This document shows, piece after piece, positions 7,406 through 15,026 of a stretch of DNA of 22,553 nt. A program made the position numbers and the translations under genes. The notes under the pieces were generated by a model, which was given only the letters and a program-made list of their open reading frames with translations, made no database searches and was not told where the DNA came from. This DNA comes from GH45 sp965370965 (GTDB lineage Bacteria; Bacteroidota; Bacteroidia; Bacteroidales; SZUA-534): positions 1-22,553 of the forward strand of contig CBDUWQ010000043.1 in the NCBI GenBank assembly GCA_965370965.1. The letters are read 5' to 3'. Positions within the stretch are counted from its first letter, which is position 1. Each line of letters opens with the position of its first letter.

Positions 7406-8599
7406 ATGCAAAATTTACGTAACATCTTCTATTTGAGCCTTTTATTGCTTCTTGTAACAAATTGCAGTAAATCTGATTATGACAATAAAGAATCAGGTTT
7501 TGACAAACTCGGGGCATCATCCGAATCAGGAGGCGAAGGGTCAAATAGTAGTAGTAATAATAATAATGACACGATTCAATCCGGTCAGATAACTGCCGGA
7601 GAATGGAACGATTTGCAAAATTGGGATTTTTGGAGAGAACTACAACTTAATGAGGATTTAAAAAATACTATTGAAAAGTGGTCATTCTATAGTACAAACC
7701 GTATTAGCTTTATTATTGAGGATATTGACTATCAGCCTGCCGAAGGTTGTTTAGTTAAACTTAAAGAGGATGGTGAAGTAATTTGGGAAACAAAAACCGA
7801 CAATAAAGGTCGAGCAGAATTATGGTACAATCTCTTTACCGATTCAGACAAAAACAATTCATTAACTGCAACAATATCATACAACAATAATGATACTGAC
7901 ATTGACAACATACAGTATTACAACGACTCGGCTACTGTAATTCAACTGCCATTTGTTACAACAGAGCCCACACAAGTTGATATCCATTTTATGGTTGATG
8001 CTACCGGCTCGATGGGCGATGAGCTTGAATTTCTAAAAGTTGAGTTAAATGATGTAATACAAAGGGTTCAGTCTGACAATTCAAACCTAACATTTCGTTT
8101 TGGCTCAGTTTTTTATCGCGATATTGGCGATGATTACGTAACCCGAAAAAGTAGTTTTAATAGTAATAAAACAGTACTTATTGATTTTATAAGCAACCAA
8201 CGAGCAAGTGGTGGTGGTGATTACGAAGAGGCTGTTCATACAGCTTTAGACGAATCGCTTTTTAGCCAAGAATGGGGTACAAACAATAAAGCAAGTTTAT
8301 GCTTTATTTTGCTTGATGCACCACCACACCATGAATCGCAAGTAATTGACAACCTTCACCAATCGGTACAATATGCAGCAAAACAAGGCATAAAACTAAT
8401 ACCTATTGTAGCAAGCGGAATTGATAAAAACACAGAATTTTTAATGCGCTTTTTGGCTATTAGCACCAACGGAACATATGTTTTTATTACCAACGACAGT
8501 GGCATAGGTCTTGATCATTTAAAGCCAACTATTGGATTATACCAAACCGAATACTTAAACAATTTGTTAGAACGTTTAATAAATGAAAACATAAAATAG
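7406..8599 (+). CDS. Von Willebrand factor A-domain lipoprotein
   Basis: The 397-residue product has a lipoprotein signal with lipobox VTNC (Cys20), followed by SKSDYDN, which has the Lys and acidic residues typical of surface-export signals. A low-complexity Ser/Gly/Asn linker (about residues 36-58) follows. Residues about 97-180 look like a beta-sandwich with a carboxypeptidase-regulatory-like pattern (DNKGRAELWYNL). From about 190 comes a VWA domain with MIDAS motif DATGSMGD (D198, S202), a second metal-site stretch GGGDYEEAVHTAL, and LLDAPPHHES. VWA domains bind protein ligands through a metal ion. The DxTGS form of the MIDAS is the variant seen in many secreted bacterial and eukaryotic VWA proteins. 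It ends before a strong terminator. Ligand unknown. Confidence 0.88.
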   Translation: MQNLRNIFYLSLLLLLVTNCSKSDYDNKESGFDKLGASSESGGEGSNSSSNNNNDTIQSGQITAGEWNDLQNWDFWRELQLNEDLKNTIEKWSFYSTNRISFIIEDIDYQPAEGCLVKLKEDGEVIWETKTDNKGRAELWYNLFTDSDKNNSLTATISYNNNDTDIDNIQYYNDSATVIQLPFVTTEPTQVDIHFMVDATGSMGDELEFLKVELNDVIQRVQSDNSNLTFRFGSVFYRDIGDDYVTRKSSFNSNKTVLIDFISNQRASGGGDYEEAVHTALDESLFSQEWGTNNKASLCFILLDAPPHHESQVIDNLHQSVQYAAKQGIKLIPIVASGIDKNTEFLMRFLAISTNGTYVFITNDSGIGLDHLKPTIGLYQTEYLNNLLERLINENIK

Positions 8600-8647
8600 T
8601 GCCCTTATTGCGATCTCCTATTCTAAGGAGAACTACTACTATAATCA

Positions 8648-8677
8648 AAAAGCTCCCCAATTCCCCGGGGAGCTTTT
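8648..8677 (+). terminator. Intrinsic terminator of VWA lipoprotein gene
   Basis: AAAAGCTCCCC (8648-8658) pairs with GGGGAGCTTTT (8667-8677) around an 8-nt loop; T-rich sequence follows. The A/T-flanked stem is symmetrical and could work from either side. Confidence 0.85.
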
Positions 8678-8687
8678 CCTTTTATTT

Positions 8688-8854
8688 AGTGCTTGCCCGA
8701 AAACGCCAATTTATTCACATATATATTATTTTTATATGTGTTAATGTGCTAAAGTTCTGCGTTACGCCTGCCTTATCGACAGACATGCTTGCCCGACTAA
8801 TCGTTTAGGTTTACCTTAAGACGGGCTTGAACTTAACGTTTTCTGGCTAACACT
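8688..8854 (-). mobile_element. MITE-like inverted-repeat element, copy B
   Basis: The left end AGTGCTTGCCCGAAAACGC matches the complement of copy A's right end, and the right end TTTTCTGGCTAACACT matches the complement of copy A's inner left end, so it is inserted in the opposite orientation. It shares the internal block CTGCGTTACGCCTGCC (8757-8772; one base different) but carries an extra AT-rich stretch near 8710-8750. Flanks TATTTA and TTTTTA may be a decayed 6-bp duplication. Confidence 0.7.
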
Positions 8855-8886
8855 TTTTAATTCTTAACAAATTATAAAATTTTGCA

Positions 8887-9759
8887 CTACAAATTAAGCG
8901 CCTGCTTAATAAGCTTAGGTATTTCAATAGGTTCCTTTGCAACCTTTACTCCTACTGCCTCAAAAGCTTTTATTTTTTCAGATGCGGTGCCCGAACCGCT
9001 TGTTATTAATGCACCTGCATGTCCCATACGTTTTCCGGGAGGTGCTGATTGCCCTGCAATAAATGCTACAACAGGCTTGGTAATATTTTCTTTAATAAAA
9101 GCGGCTGCTTGCTCTTCGGCATCACCACCAATTTCGCCACAAAGTACAATTGCATCGGTATCTTTATCAGCTTCAAACATGGATAGTAACTCCTTGTAAT
9201 GCAGTCCAATAACAGGGTCGCCACCAATACCAATACAGGTACTTTGCCCAATACCGTTGGTTGTTAATTGGTTAACCATTTCGTAGGTTAGTGTTCCGCT
9301 TCGCGAAATTAGCCCCACGTTGCCTTGTTTAAAAATATTTGTTGGCAGTATTCCAACAAGGCTCTGTCCGGGCGATATTAACCCTGGGCAATTGGGTCCT
9401 ATCATTTTTGTTCCGTTTCTCTCTAATATTGGTGTAACCCTTATAACATCTATTGTTGGAATACCCTCTGTAATTGCAATTACTAACTTCACTCCTGCCT
9501 CTGAAGCCTCGGCAATAGCATCGGCTGCAAAACCCGGTGGAACAAAAATTATTGAAGTGTTTGCTCCGGTTGCTTTTACAGCATTTTCAACTGTATTAAA
9601 AACAGGAATACCATCAACTTCTTGTCCCTCTTTACCCGGCGACACGCCTGCAACAACCTTAGTGCCATAATCTTTCATTGTTTTAGCATGAAAACCTCCA
9701 TCACGTCCGGTTATGCCCTGCACAACCAATTTTGTATCATTATTAATTAATATGCTCAT
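8887..9759 (-). CDS. sucD: Succinate-CoA ligase alpha subunit
   Basis: The 290-residue product is full length for SucD. Residues 1-120 form the CoA-binding Rossmann domain (VVQGITGRDGGFHAKTMKDY, VAGVSPGKEG, FVPPGFAADAI). The ligase domain follows, with GPNCPGLISPG (121-131), SRSGTLTYEMV and GIGGDPVIG. The phosphorylated active-site His is H247 in GKRMGHAGALI. With SucC it converts succinyl-CoA, ADP (or GDP) and phosphate to succinate, CoA and NTP in the cytoplasm, as a TCA-cycle step or in the succinate/propionate fermentation route. It lies 39 nt downstream of sucC on the same strand, so it is part of one operon. Confidence 0.97.
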   Translation of the reverse strand: MSILINNDTKLVVQGITGRDGGFHAKTMKDYGTKVVAGVSPGKEGQEVDGIPVFNTVENAVKATGANTSIIFVPPGFAADAIAEASEAGVKLVIAITEGIPTIDVIRVTPILERNGTKMIGPNCPGLISPGQSLVGILPTNIFKQGNVGLISRSGTLTYEMVNQLTTNGIGQSTCIGIGGDPVIGLHYKELLSMFEADKDTDAIVLCGEIGGDAEEQAAAFIKENITKPVVAFIAGQSAPPGKRMGHAGALITSGSGTASEKIKAFEAVGVKVAKEPIEIPKLIKQALNL

Positions 9760-9798
9760 ATTATTAAAACTTTTATATTTAAATTAATCCGACAATAA

Positions 9799-10932
9799 TT
9801 ATTTGGTTGCTTCAATTACTTTGCGGGCTGCTTTACCCATTGTTTCGGCAGTAATCAAATCAGTATTGCCTTTTAATAGTTCACGTCCCTCTTTTGCATT
9901 TGTTCCCGATAAACGGATAACAATAGGGATATTTACAGTCATTTGTTTAAAAGCTTCTAACAAACCGCGTGCAACGTCATCGCAACGGGTTATTCCACCA
10001 AATACATTTATTAGTACTCCTTTAACTTTTTTGTCGTTAAGCAGGTATTCCATGGCGTGTACCACTTTTTGAGGATTTGAACTTCCGCCAATATCCAAAA
10101 AGTTTGCAGGTTCGCCACCATAAAGTTTAATCATATCCATTGTGGCCATAGCCAAACCTGCGCCATTTACCATGCAACCAATATTTCCGTCTAATTTAAT
10201 ATAGCTTAAACCTTTTTCGGTTGCTTCTACCTCAAGTTTTTCATCCTCGGTATAATCTGCCATATCAGCATATTCAGGATGGCGAAACAGAGCATTGTCG
10301 TCAAGGTTCATTTTTGCATCAAGGGCAATTACTTTGTCCTTATCATCAATAACCAATGGGTTTATTTCTGCCAACGATGCATCTTTATCCATATATACCT
10401 GATACAATTTTACCAATATATCAGCAGCCTGCCTTACATGGCTGCCATTTTTCATTATCTTAAAAAACACGCTGCGTGCTTGGTGGGCTTGCAACCCAAC
10501 CAAAGGGTCAATAGCAAGTTTAATTATCTTTTCAGGATTAGTTTTTGCTACCTCCTCAATTTCAACTCCCCCCTCGGCGCTAACCATTAGCAGTACCGAT
10601 TTGGTATTTCTATCATTAATTAACCCCACATAAAACTCATCCTTAATATCAACAGTCTTACAAACCATAACTTTTTCAACGGTAAGACCTTTAATATCCA
10701 TACCAATTATATCTTTTGCAGCTTGAACTGATTTTTCCTTTGAAGTACAAAATTTTATACCTCCGGCTTTTCCTCTACCACCCACTAATACCTGGGCTTT
10801 AACAACCACATCGGCATTTAAAGTGTCATAAGCATTTGCAACTTGTTCAACTGTTTCACACACTATTTGTTGTTGAACTGGAATTTGATAATCGGCGAAA
10901 ATATCTTTCGCTTGATATTCATGAATCTTCAT
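9799..10932 (-). CDS. sucC: Succinate-CoA ligase beta subunit
   Basis: I prefer the start MKIHEYQAKDIF at 10932, the standard SucC N terminus; an ATG two codons upstream (10938) is possible. The 377-residue product has an ATP-grasp domain (VVVKAQVLVGGRGKAGG, SLAEINPLVI, ALDAKMNLDDNALFRHPEY) and a C-terminal ligase domain (GLSYIKLDGNIGCMVNGAGL, ANFLDIGGSS, GVLINVFGGITRCDDVA). It binds the nucleotide and succinate, while CoA and the phospho-His are on SucD. It is the first gene of the sucCD operon. The nucleotide preference (ADP or GDP) cannot be told from sequence alone. Confidence 0.97.
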   Translation of the reverse strand: MKIHEYQAKDIFADYQIPVQQQIVCETVEQVANAYDTLNADVVVKAQVLVGGRGKAGGIKFCTSKEKSVQAAKDIIGMDIKGLTVEKVMVCKTVDIKDEFYVGLINDRNTKSVLLMVSAEGGVEIEEVAKTNPEKIIKLAIDPLVGLQAHQARSVFFKIMKNGSHVRQAADILVKLYQVYMDKDASLAEINPLVIDDKDKVIALDAKMNLDDNALFRHPEYADMADYTEDEKLEVEATEKGLSYIKLDGNIGCMVNGAGLAMATMDMIKLYGGEPANFLDIGGSSNPQKVVHAMEYLLNDKKVKGVLINVFGGITRCDDVARGLLEAFKQMTVNIPIVIRLSGTNAKEGRELLKGNTDLITAETMGKAARKVIEATK

Positions 10933-11245
10933 AAGCATTTAATATTTAAATACAATTACATTTGAATAGATAACTTTTACTCTTTAACCTAAATAGTTGT
11001 CATTTTTTTAACACCTAAAAGTAATTAATGTTTATAAAAAAAACGATGCTCAATAGCATAATAATATTCTATTTCAAAACATATATTTATATGTAGATAT
11101 ATAGATTTAATGAATCGCCCCAGGGCAAGCCTTCAAGGTATCAAATGGGTTGAATGTAATATTTATAGAATACTAAACAAAAAAGGCGGTAGTTCATGTA
11201 TATCAGTGAACCACCGCCTTTTATTCGGTTAAAAAAAAGTTACAT
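10933..11245. other. Intergenic region between sucC and FKBP gene
   Basis: Mostly AT-rich leader of sucC plus the terminator of the FKBP gene. A short GC-richer patch (about 11114-11140, CGCCCCAGGGCAAGCC onward) stands out. A 40-codon plus-strand reading frame (11110-11232) crosses the terminator and is probably not a gene. No clear TAnnTTTG box was found for sucC. Confidence 0.6.
11180..11223 (-). terminator. Intrinsic terminator of FKBP gene
   Basis: Stem of AAAAGGCGGT plus GTTCA (left arm, 11181-11196) with TGAAC plus ACCGCCTTTT (right arm), with a few mismatches near the loop. On the minus strand it ends in a run of seven T. It lies just after the FKBP-isomerase gene. Confidence 0.85.
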
Positions 11246-11776
11246 TTAACAACCGCAGCAACCACCATCGCCACAGCTACTTGTACTGCAATCTCCGGTA
11301 CTACAGCTTTCAACTAACTCATCAGGTTTAGCATCCCTAACAGCGGTTACCTTTCCTTTAAAATGCAAATCCTCACCTGCCAACGGGTGGTTAAAATCCA
11401 TTTTAACATTCGAATCCAATATCTCTAAAACAATACCATGAAGCTTATTGCCATAACTATCCATCATTGGAATTGTATTGCCAACTTTAACAAGGCTTTC
11501 ATCTACTTTACCTTCAGCTTCAAAAGCTTTCAAAGGCACTTCAACTATTGCTTCTTTAGTAACAGCTCCATATGCCAATTCGGCTGTTAATTTAAAATCA
11601 AAATTATCTCCTAAGTTTAATCCCTCCAAATTTTTCTCAAAATGTGCAAGCATTTTTCCTGCTCCAAACAAAAAAGTCATAGGATTATTATTTTCCACCT
11701 TCTCAATTAGTTTGGCCTCGGTATCGTCATATTTTAGCTCATATATAACTGAAACCATTTTGTCTTTTGTAATCAT
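11246..11776 (-). CDS. SlyD-like FKBP peptidyl-prolyl isomerase with Cys-rich tail
   Basis: The 176-residue product matches the SlyD layout: an FKBP half-domain (VSVIYELKYDDTEAKLIE, FLFGAGKMLAHFEKNLEGL), an insert-in-flap chaperone domain (about residues 68-125), then the returning FKBP strand MDFNHPLAGEDLHFKGKVT. The last 19 residues hold six Cys (158, 163, 168, 173, 174, 176) with Gly/Ser spacing, equivalent to the metal-binding tail of SlyD, though His-free and short. SlyD is a cytoplasmic prolyl isomerase and chaperone that can bind nickel. ATG at residue 7 (MVSVIYEL) is an alternative start. Monocistronic with its own terminator. Confidence 0.9.
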   Translation of the reverse strand: MITKDKMVSVIYELKYDDTEAKLIEKVENNNPMTFLFGAGKMLAHFEKNLEGLNLGDNFDFKLTAELAYGAVTKEAIVEVPLKAFEAEGKVDESLVKVGNTIPMMDSYGNKLHGIVLEILDSNVKMDFNHPLAGEDLHFKGKVTAVRDAKPDELVESCSTGDCSTSSCGDGGCCGC

Positions 11777-11870
11777 TGTTTTATTATCTATTAATTAAAA
11801 ATTTAAAGTACTCTAACAAAATTCATGCAAAGAAACACTCATTTTATAATTATTCAAAATAAATCTAAAT

Positions 11871-12011
11871 AGTACTTGCAAGAAAACTCCGTCTTTGATA
11901 AGAAAACTCCAAAGACAAGGCTTGCGAAGTCAATAAAATGGGAGTTTACTATTCGTAAATGACCATTTTGTTGGCAAGCGTAACGCAGTATTTGGCGTTT
12001 TCTTGCAAAGT
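11871..12011 (+). mobile_element. MITE-like inverted-repeat element, copy C
   Basis: Terminal inverted repeats: ACTTGCAAGAAAAC at the left and GTTTTCTTGCAAAGT at the right, complementary apart from one extra base. The interior matches copy A in the same orientation, with 34 identical nt at 11916-11949 and the shared TTGGCAAGCGTAACGCAG. Flanks both read TAAATA, a possible 6-bp duplication. The left half carries a doubled AGAAAACTCC, framing a GTCTTTG/CAAAGAC inverted repeat. Confidence 0.75.
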
Positions 12012-12098
12012 GTAAATAAGAATTATAACACAAGTAAACCATTGGTTTTGTTTACCTATTGCTCACAATATTTTAGGGGTTGTAGTTGGATACCTAAA

Positions 12099-12136
12099 AC
12101 CCATACGATACAATAGTGCGGTAATGGGTATTTTTT
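12099..12136 (+). terminator. Terminator-like hairpin with long loop
   Basis: ACCCAT (12099-12104) pairs with ATGGGT (12124-12129), followed by ATTTTTT. The loop is long (19 nt) and no gene ends just upstream on this strand, so the call is tentative. Confidence 0.35.
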
Positions 12137-12211
12137 GCCCACTAATTACACTAATAACACGAATTTCAATTTACTTAAATTTTCATACTGCACAGATATT
12201 ATTTGTTTAGC

Positions 12212-12345
12212 TCCAAAGCTTTGGACAACGTAGCGCCTGCTACGTTTTTTTAAAAGATAAGTGCTTCGCACTTAATCTCGTAACAGCCTGCCCGACTTTG
12301 TTATTCAGGCGAGGCACTACGAGTTCCATTGGCTGGACAACCAGC
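12212..12345. repeat. Cluster of short stem-loops
   Basis: Consecutive inverted repeats: TCCAAAGCTTTGGA (12212-12225); AACGTAGC/GCTACGTT (12227-12234 with 12239-12246) followed by Ts; TAAGTGC/GCACTTA (12258-12264 with 12268-12274); GCCTG/CAGGC (about 12286 to 12309); and GCTGG/CCAGC (12332-12336 with 12341-12345). The density of hairpins is much higher than elsewhere in the window, and the segment is noticeably richer in G+C. Confidence 0.7.
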
Positions 12346-12375
12346 TACCGCATGATTCCATTTTAGATATTTAGG

Positions 12376-12900
12376 TTAAAACAAAAACAACACCCTAATT
12401 ATTGGGTTTGAATAATAAGAGTTATAACCATCATTCAAATTCCATAACAGCAAAAGCATTACTTTTGAGCGTCCTCCTAATGATTGAATATATCCACCTC
12501 CTATTAAAGGGCTATGTAGCCAAAACCTTCCTGCATCACCTTGCATTGGGTCAAAATATACCGACTCAAGGCTTAGTGCCTCATATTCAGCATAAACAGC
12601 CACCGATTCAAAAAAAGAATACATACCAAACAAACTACCTCCATAAATACTGGTTCCGCTATGATAACTGCCATACTTATAATACTCGTACTTACCTTTT
12701 AAACCTAAATACAAATTATCTACAGGCACATAACCCACCATAGGCGAAATATTAATTGCGGTAACACTCCCAAATTGCAAACCTAAACCTAAACCAAAAA
12801 ATATTTTGTCGCTTATTTGCCGTTTCTTCTCTATATCGCCTTGCCCTATTGCAAAAAAGTTTAATAAAACAATTAGTATTAATAACAGATATTTTGTCAT
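12376..12900 (-). CDS. Small outer-membrane beta-barrel-like protein
   Basis: The 174-residue product has a signal peptide (MTKYLLLILIVLLNFFAIGQ, cleavage probably after AIG or GQG). Alternating amphipathic strands with frequent Gly and aromatic residues follow: FFGLGLGLQFGSVTAI, LYLGLKGKYEYYKYG, IYGGSLFGMYSFF, VAVYAEYEAL. The chain ends in Phe (IIRVLFLF), the usual signal for barrel insertion. This fits a small eight-stranded barrel of the PorT/OmpW-like size class found throughout Bacteroidota. Specific function unknown. It is divergent from the dehydrogenase gene. Confidence 0.7.
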   Translation of the reverse strand: MTKYLLLILIVLLNFFAIGQGDIEKKRQISDKIFFGLGLGLQFGSVTAINISPMVGYVPVDNLYLGLKGKYEYYKYGSYHSGTSIYGGSLFGMYSFFESVAVYAEYEALSLESVYFDPMQGDAGRFWLHSPLIGGGYIQSLGGRSKVMLLLLWNLNDGYNSYYSNPIIRVLFLF

Positions 12901-12988
12901 ATTTTCAATTTTTTATTAAAAACAAACTAATTTGTTTATTTGTTTCACTAAATTAGTTTTTTTATTGATACTAACACAAAGCTAGCAT

Positions 12989-13699
12989 ATGAATATAATA
13001 ATTACAGGAGCCAGCAGAGGGATAGGTAAAGAATTAACCAGATTATTCACAAAACAATCCGGGCATAAATTGTTTTTAATATCGCGCAACAGCGAAAAAC
13101 TAAAACTATTAATAAATGAGTGTAAAGCAGTACAGCCCAATACCAAAATTTTTGCCCTGCCGTTTGATTTAGAAAACACTAATGGCATTAATAGTTTAAT
13201 ACCTCAAATAAATAAAGAAGTTGATAGTATTGATATACTTATTAATAATGCAGGTTTTTTAGTAAATAAGCCCTTCGACAAAACTAACCTATCTGATGTT
13301 GAACGTATTTATAAAGTAAATGTGCTGGCTCCAATTGAACTAATAAAGTGCCTTATGCCACTTTTTAATAAAGCCAAAAGTGCACATATTGTTAATATAG
13401 GTAGTATGGGAGGCTATCAGGGCAGCGTGAAATTTCCAGGTTTGGTAAGCTATGCCTCAAGCAAAGCTGCCATTGCAGGGTTAACCGAATGTTTGGCAGA
13501 AGAGTATAAAGATTCAAACATAAAGTTTAACTGCTTGGCTTTAGGAGCCGTTGCCACCGAAATGCTTACCGAAGCTTTTCCTGATTATAAAGCTCAAACC
13601 ACAGCTAATGAAATGGCGGAATTTATTTATGATTTTGCACTAAATGGTCACAAAATGTTTAATGGAAAAATAATACCGGTTTCTAAAACAACGCCTTGA
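12989..13699 (+). CDS. Short-chain dehydrogenase/reductase (SDR)
   Basis: The 236-residue product is a classical SDR. It has the nucleotide-binding TGASRGIG at residues 6-13, LPFDLEN (adenine-site Asp60), NNAG at 86-89, the active-site Ser139 in NIGSMGG, and YxxxK as Y155/K159 in SYASSKAA. Arg33 in the ISRNS position after the second strand suggests NADPH preference. Substrate is not predictable; related proteins reduce carbonyls or act in fatty-acid and polyketide-type chemistry. No co-transcribed partner is seen; the gene stands alone before an AT-rich tandem repeat. Confidence 0.93.
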   Translation: MNIIITGASRGIGKELTRLFTKQSGHKLFLISRNSEKLKLLINECKAVQPNTKIFALPFDLENTNGINSLIPQINKEVDSIDILINNAGFLVNKPFDKTNLSDVERIYKVNVLAPIELIKCLMPLFNKAKSAHIVNIGSMGGYQGSVKFPGLVSYASSKAAIAGLTECLAEEYKDSNIKFNCLALGAVATEMLTEAFPDYKAQTTANEMAEFIYDFALNGHKMFNGKIIPVSKTTP

Positions 13700-13714
13700 C
13701 AATAAACAAATAAC

Positions 13715-13780
13715 AAATAACAAATGACAATAAACAATAATCAAATAACAAATGACAATAAACAATAATCAAATAACAAA
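13715..13780. repeat. 28-bp tandem repeat, about 2.4 copies
   Basis: Two identical 28-nt units (13715-13742 and 13743-13770), starting AAATAACAAATGACAATA and ending AACAATAATC, plus ten nt of a third. The low-complexity sequence lies between convergent genes. Confidence 0.9.
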
Positions 13781-13834
13781 TTTAAAACCTTGAACCTTCT
13801 AACCTCAAACTTTAAACTTTTAGACAATATTCAA

Positions 13835-14911
13835 TTAATTGTACTCTTTGCATTCTGTTTCGCCTTTAAGTACCATTAAGCCATTCATAGTAAGAGCCGA
13901 CATTTCGTCCTCGCCCGGATAAACAAATACAGGAGCTATAAAACCGACCATATTACGTATATAGGCAATAAGACCATCATTATTGGCAACACCGCCTGTT
14001 ATTAATATACCATGAACTTCGCCATATAGTACTGTGGCCATTTCGCCAATAGCTTTACCAATTTGATACGACATGGCATCTTGAACCAATTTAGCTTTTG
14101 CATTACCATCTTTAGCCAGCATTTCAACTTCATATGACGAGTTAGTTCCAAAATATGCCATTAAACCACCCTTACCGGTAATTGTATGCTTCATATCGTT
14201 ATAAGTATATTTTCCGCTAAAACACATTCTAACTAACTGACCTACCGGTAAAGTTCCTGAACGCTCGGGCGAAAAAGGACCATCGCCATCTAAACCATTG
14301 TTAACATCAACTACCTTACCTCTATAATGTGCTCCCACAGAGATACCTCCACCTAAATGTGCCACAATAAGGTTAAGATCCTCATATTTTGTATCGCGGC
14401 TTTTTGCAAACTGCCTTGCAATAGCCTTTTGGTTTAATGCATGAAATATCGAAACTCTTTCAAAATCGGGATGACCTGAAATTCTGGCAACATCTTGAAG
14501 TTCATCAACCACTACGGGATTTGCAATAAAAGCCCTTGCCTTAGGTAATGAATTTGCAATAAACAGAGCTATTAACCCTCCTAAATTACTTGCATGCTCT
14601 CCCATTACACCTTTTTCAAGGTCTTCTTTCATACGTTGGTTTACTTCATAAATACCCCCCTCAACAGGACGAATTAAACCACCCCTGCCAACTACTGCAT
14701 CTAATTTATTGATGCAAATATCAGCATCAACCAACTCTTTCATTATTACATCTTTCCTAAATTCAAATTGGTCGGTAATCTTATCAAACTTTTCTAAATC
14801 CTCGGCACTATGCCGAATAGTTTTTAAAAAAACCGATTTATCATTATGACTAACAGATATTTTGGTGGAGGTTGAACCCGGGTTGATAGCCAATATTTTA
14901 ATTTTATCCAT
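13835..14911 (-). CDS. buk: Butyrate kinase
   Basis: The 358-residue product belongs to the ASKHA acetate/butyrate kinase family. It has the N-terminal phosphate loop NPGSTSTKIS (10-19), GRGGLIRPVEGG (76-86), AHLGGGISVGAH (184-195), DGDGPFSPERSGTLP, ITGGVANN and the C-terminal FVYPGEDEMSALTMNGL typical of butyrate kinases. It converts butyryl-phosphate (or branched acyl-phosphates) and ADP into the acid and ATP. It is the last gene of a same-strand set pta, ptb, buk, 115 nt after ptb. Chain-length preference is uncertain: branched-chain acids such as isobutyrate or isovalerate are equally likely substrates. Confidence 0.95.
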   Translation of the reverse strand: MDKIKILAINPGSTSTKISVSHNDKSVFLKTIRHSAEDLEKFDKITDQFEFRKDVIMKELVDADICINKLDAVVGRGGLIRPVEGGIYEVNQRMKEDLEKGVMGEHASNLGGLIALFIANSLPKARAFIANPVVVDELQDVARISGHPDFERVSIFHALNQKAIARQFAKSRDTKYEDLNLIVAHLGGGISVGAHYRGKVVDVNNGLDGDGPFSPERSGTLPVGQLVRMCFSGKYTYNDMKHTITGKGGLMAYFGTNSSYEVEMLAKDGNAKAKLVQDAMSYQIGKAIGEMATVLYGEVHGILITGGVANNDGLIAYIRNMVGFIAPVFVYPGEDEMSALTMNGLMVLKGETECKEYN

Positions 14912-15026
14912 AACTGATATTTTAATGCAAACCTTCTGTTAAAAAATATAATTTAGTATTACACCTAAAAATCTAAAATAAAAATCTATTACAGTTCCAT
15001 TTTACATATTTAGATTACAAATTCTC

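Larger units (their letters stand above)
11777..12375. other. Long intergenic region with repeat element and hairpins
   Basis: About 600 nt without a credible gene. It contains MITE-like copy C (11871-12011), a hairpin with T run near 12099-12136 and a cluster of short stem-loops at 12212-12345. A 62-codon minus frame (11854-12042) is read off the repeat element and is not a gene. Confidence 0.75.

Noticed and set aside
8599..8808. 69-codon reading frame after the VWA gene
   Set aside because: It spans the VWA terminator hairpin and the left half of element copy B; no homologous look and no signals.
11110..11232. 40-codon plus-strand reading frame starting MNRPRASLQGIKW
   Set aside because: It runs through the intrinsic terminator of the FKBP gene and lacks a promoter; probably fortuitous or part of a repeat.
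11854..12042. 62-codon minus-strand reading frame
   Set aside because: It is read almost entirely off the inverted-repeat element (LRYACQ-type translation also seen at the end of the disrupted lipoprotein) and has no coding character.
13715..13780. CRISPR array
   Set aside because: Repeats are directly abutting with no spacers, low complexity, and no cas genes are present.
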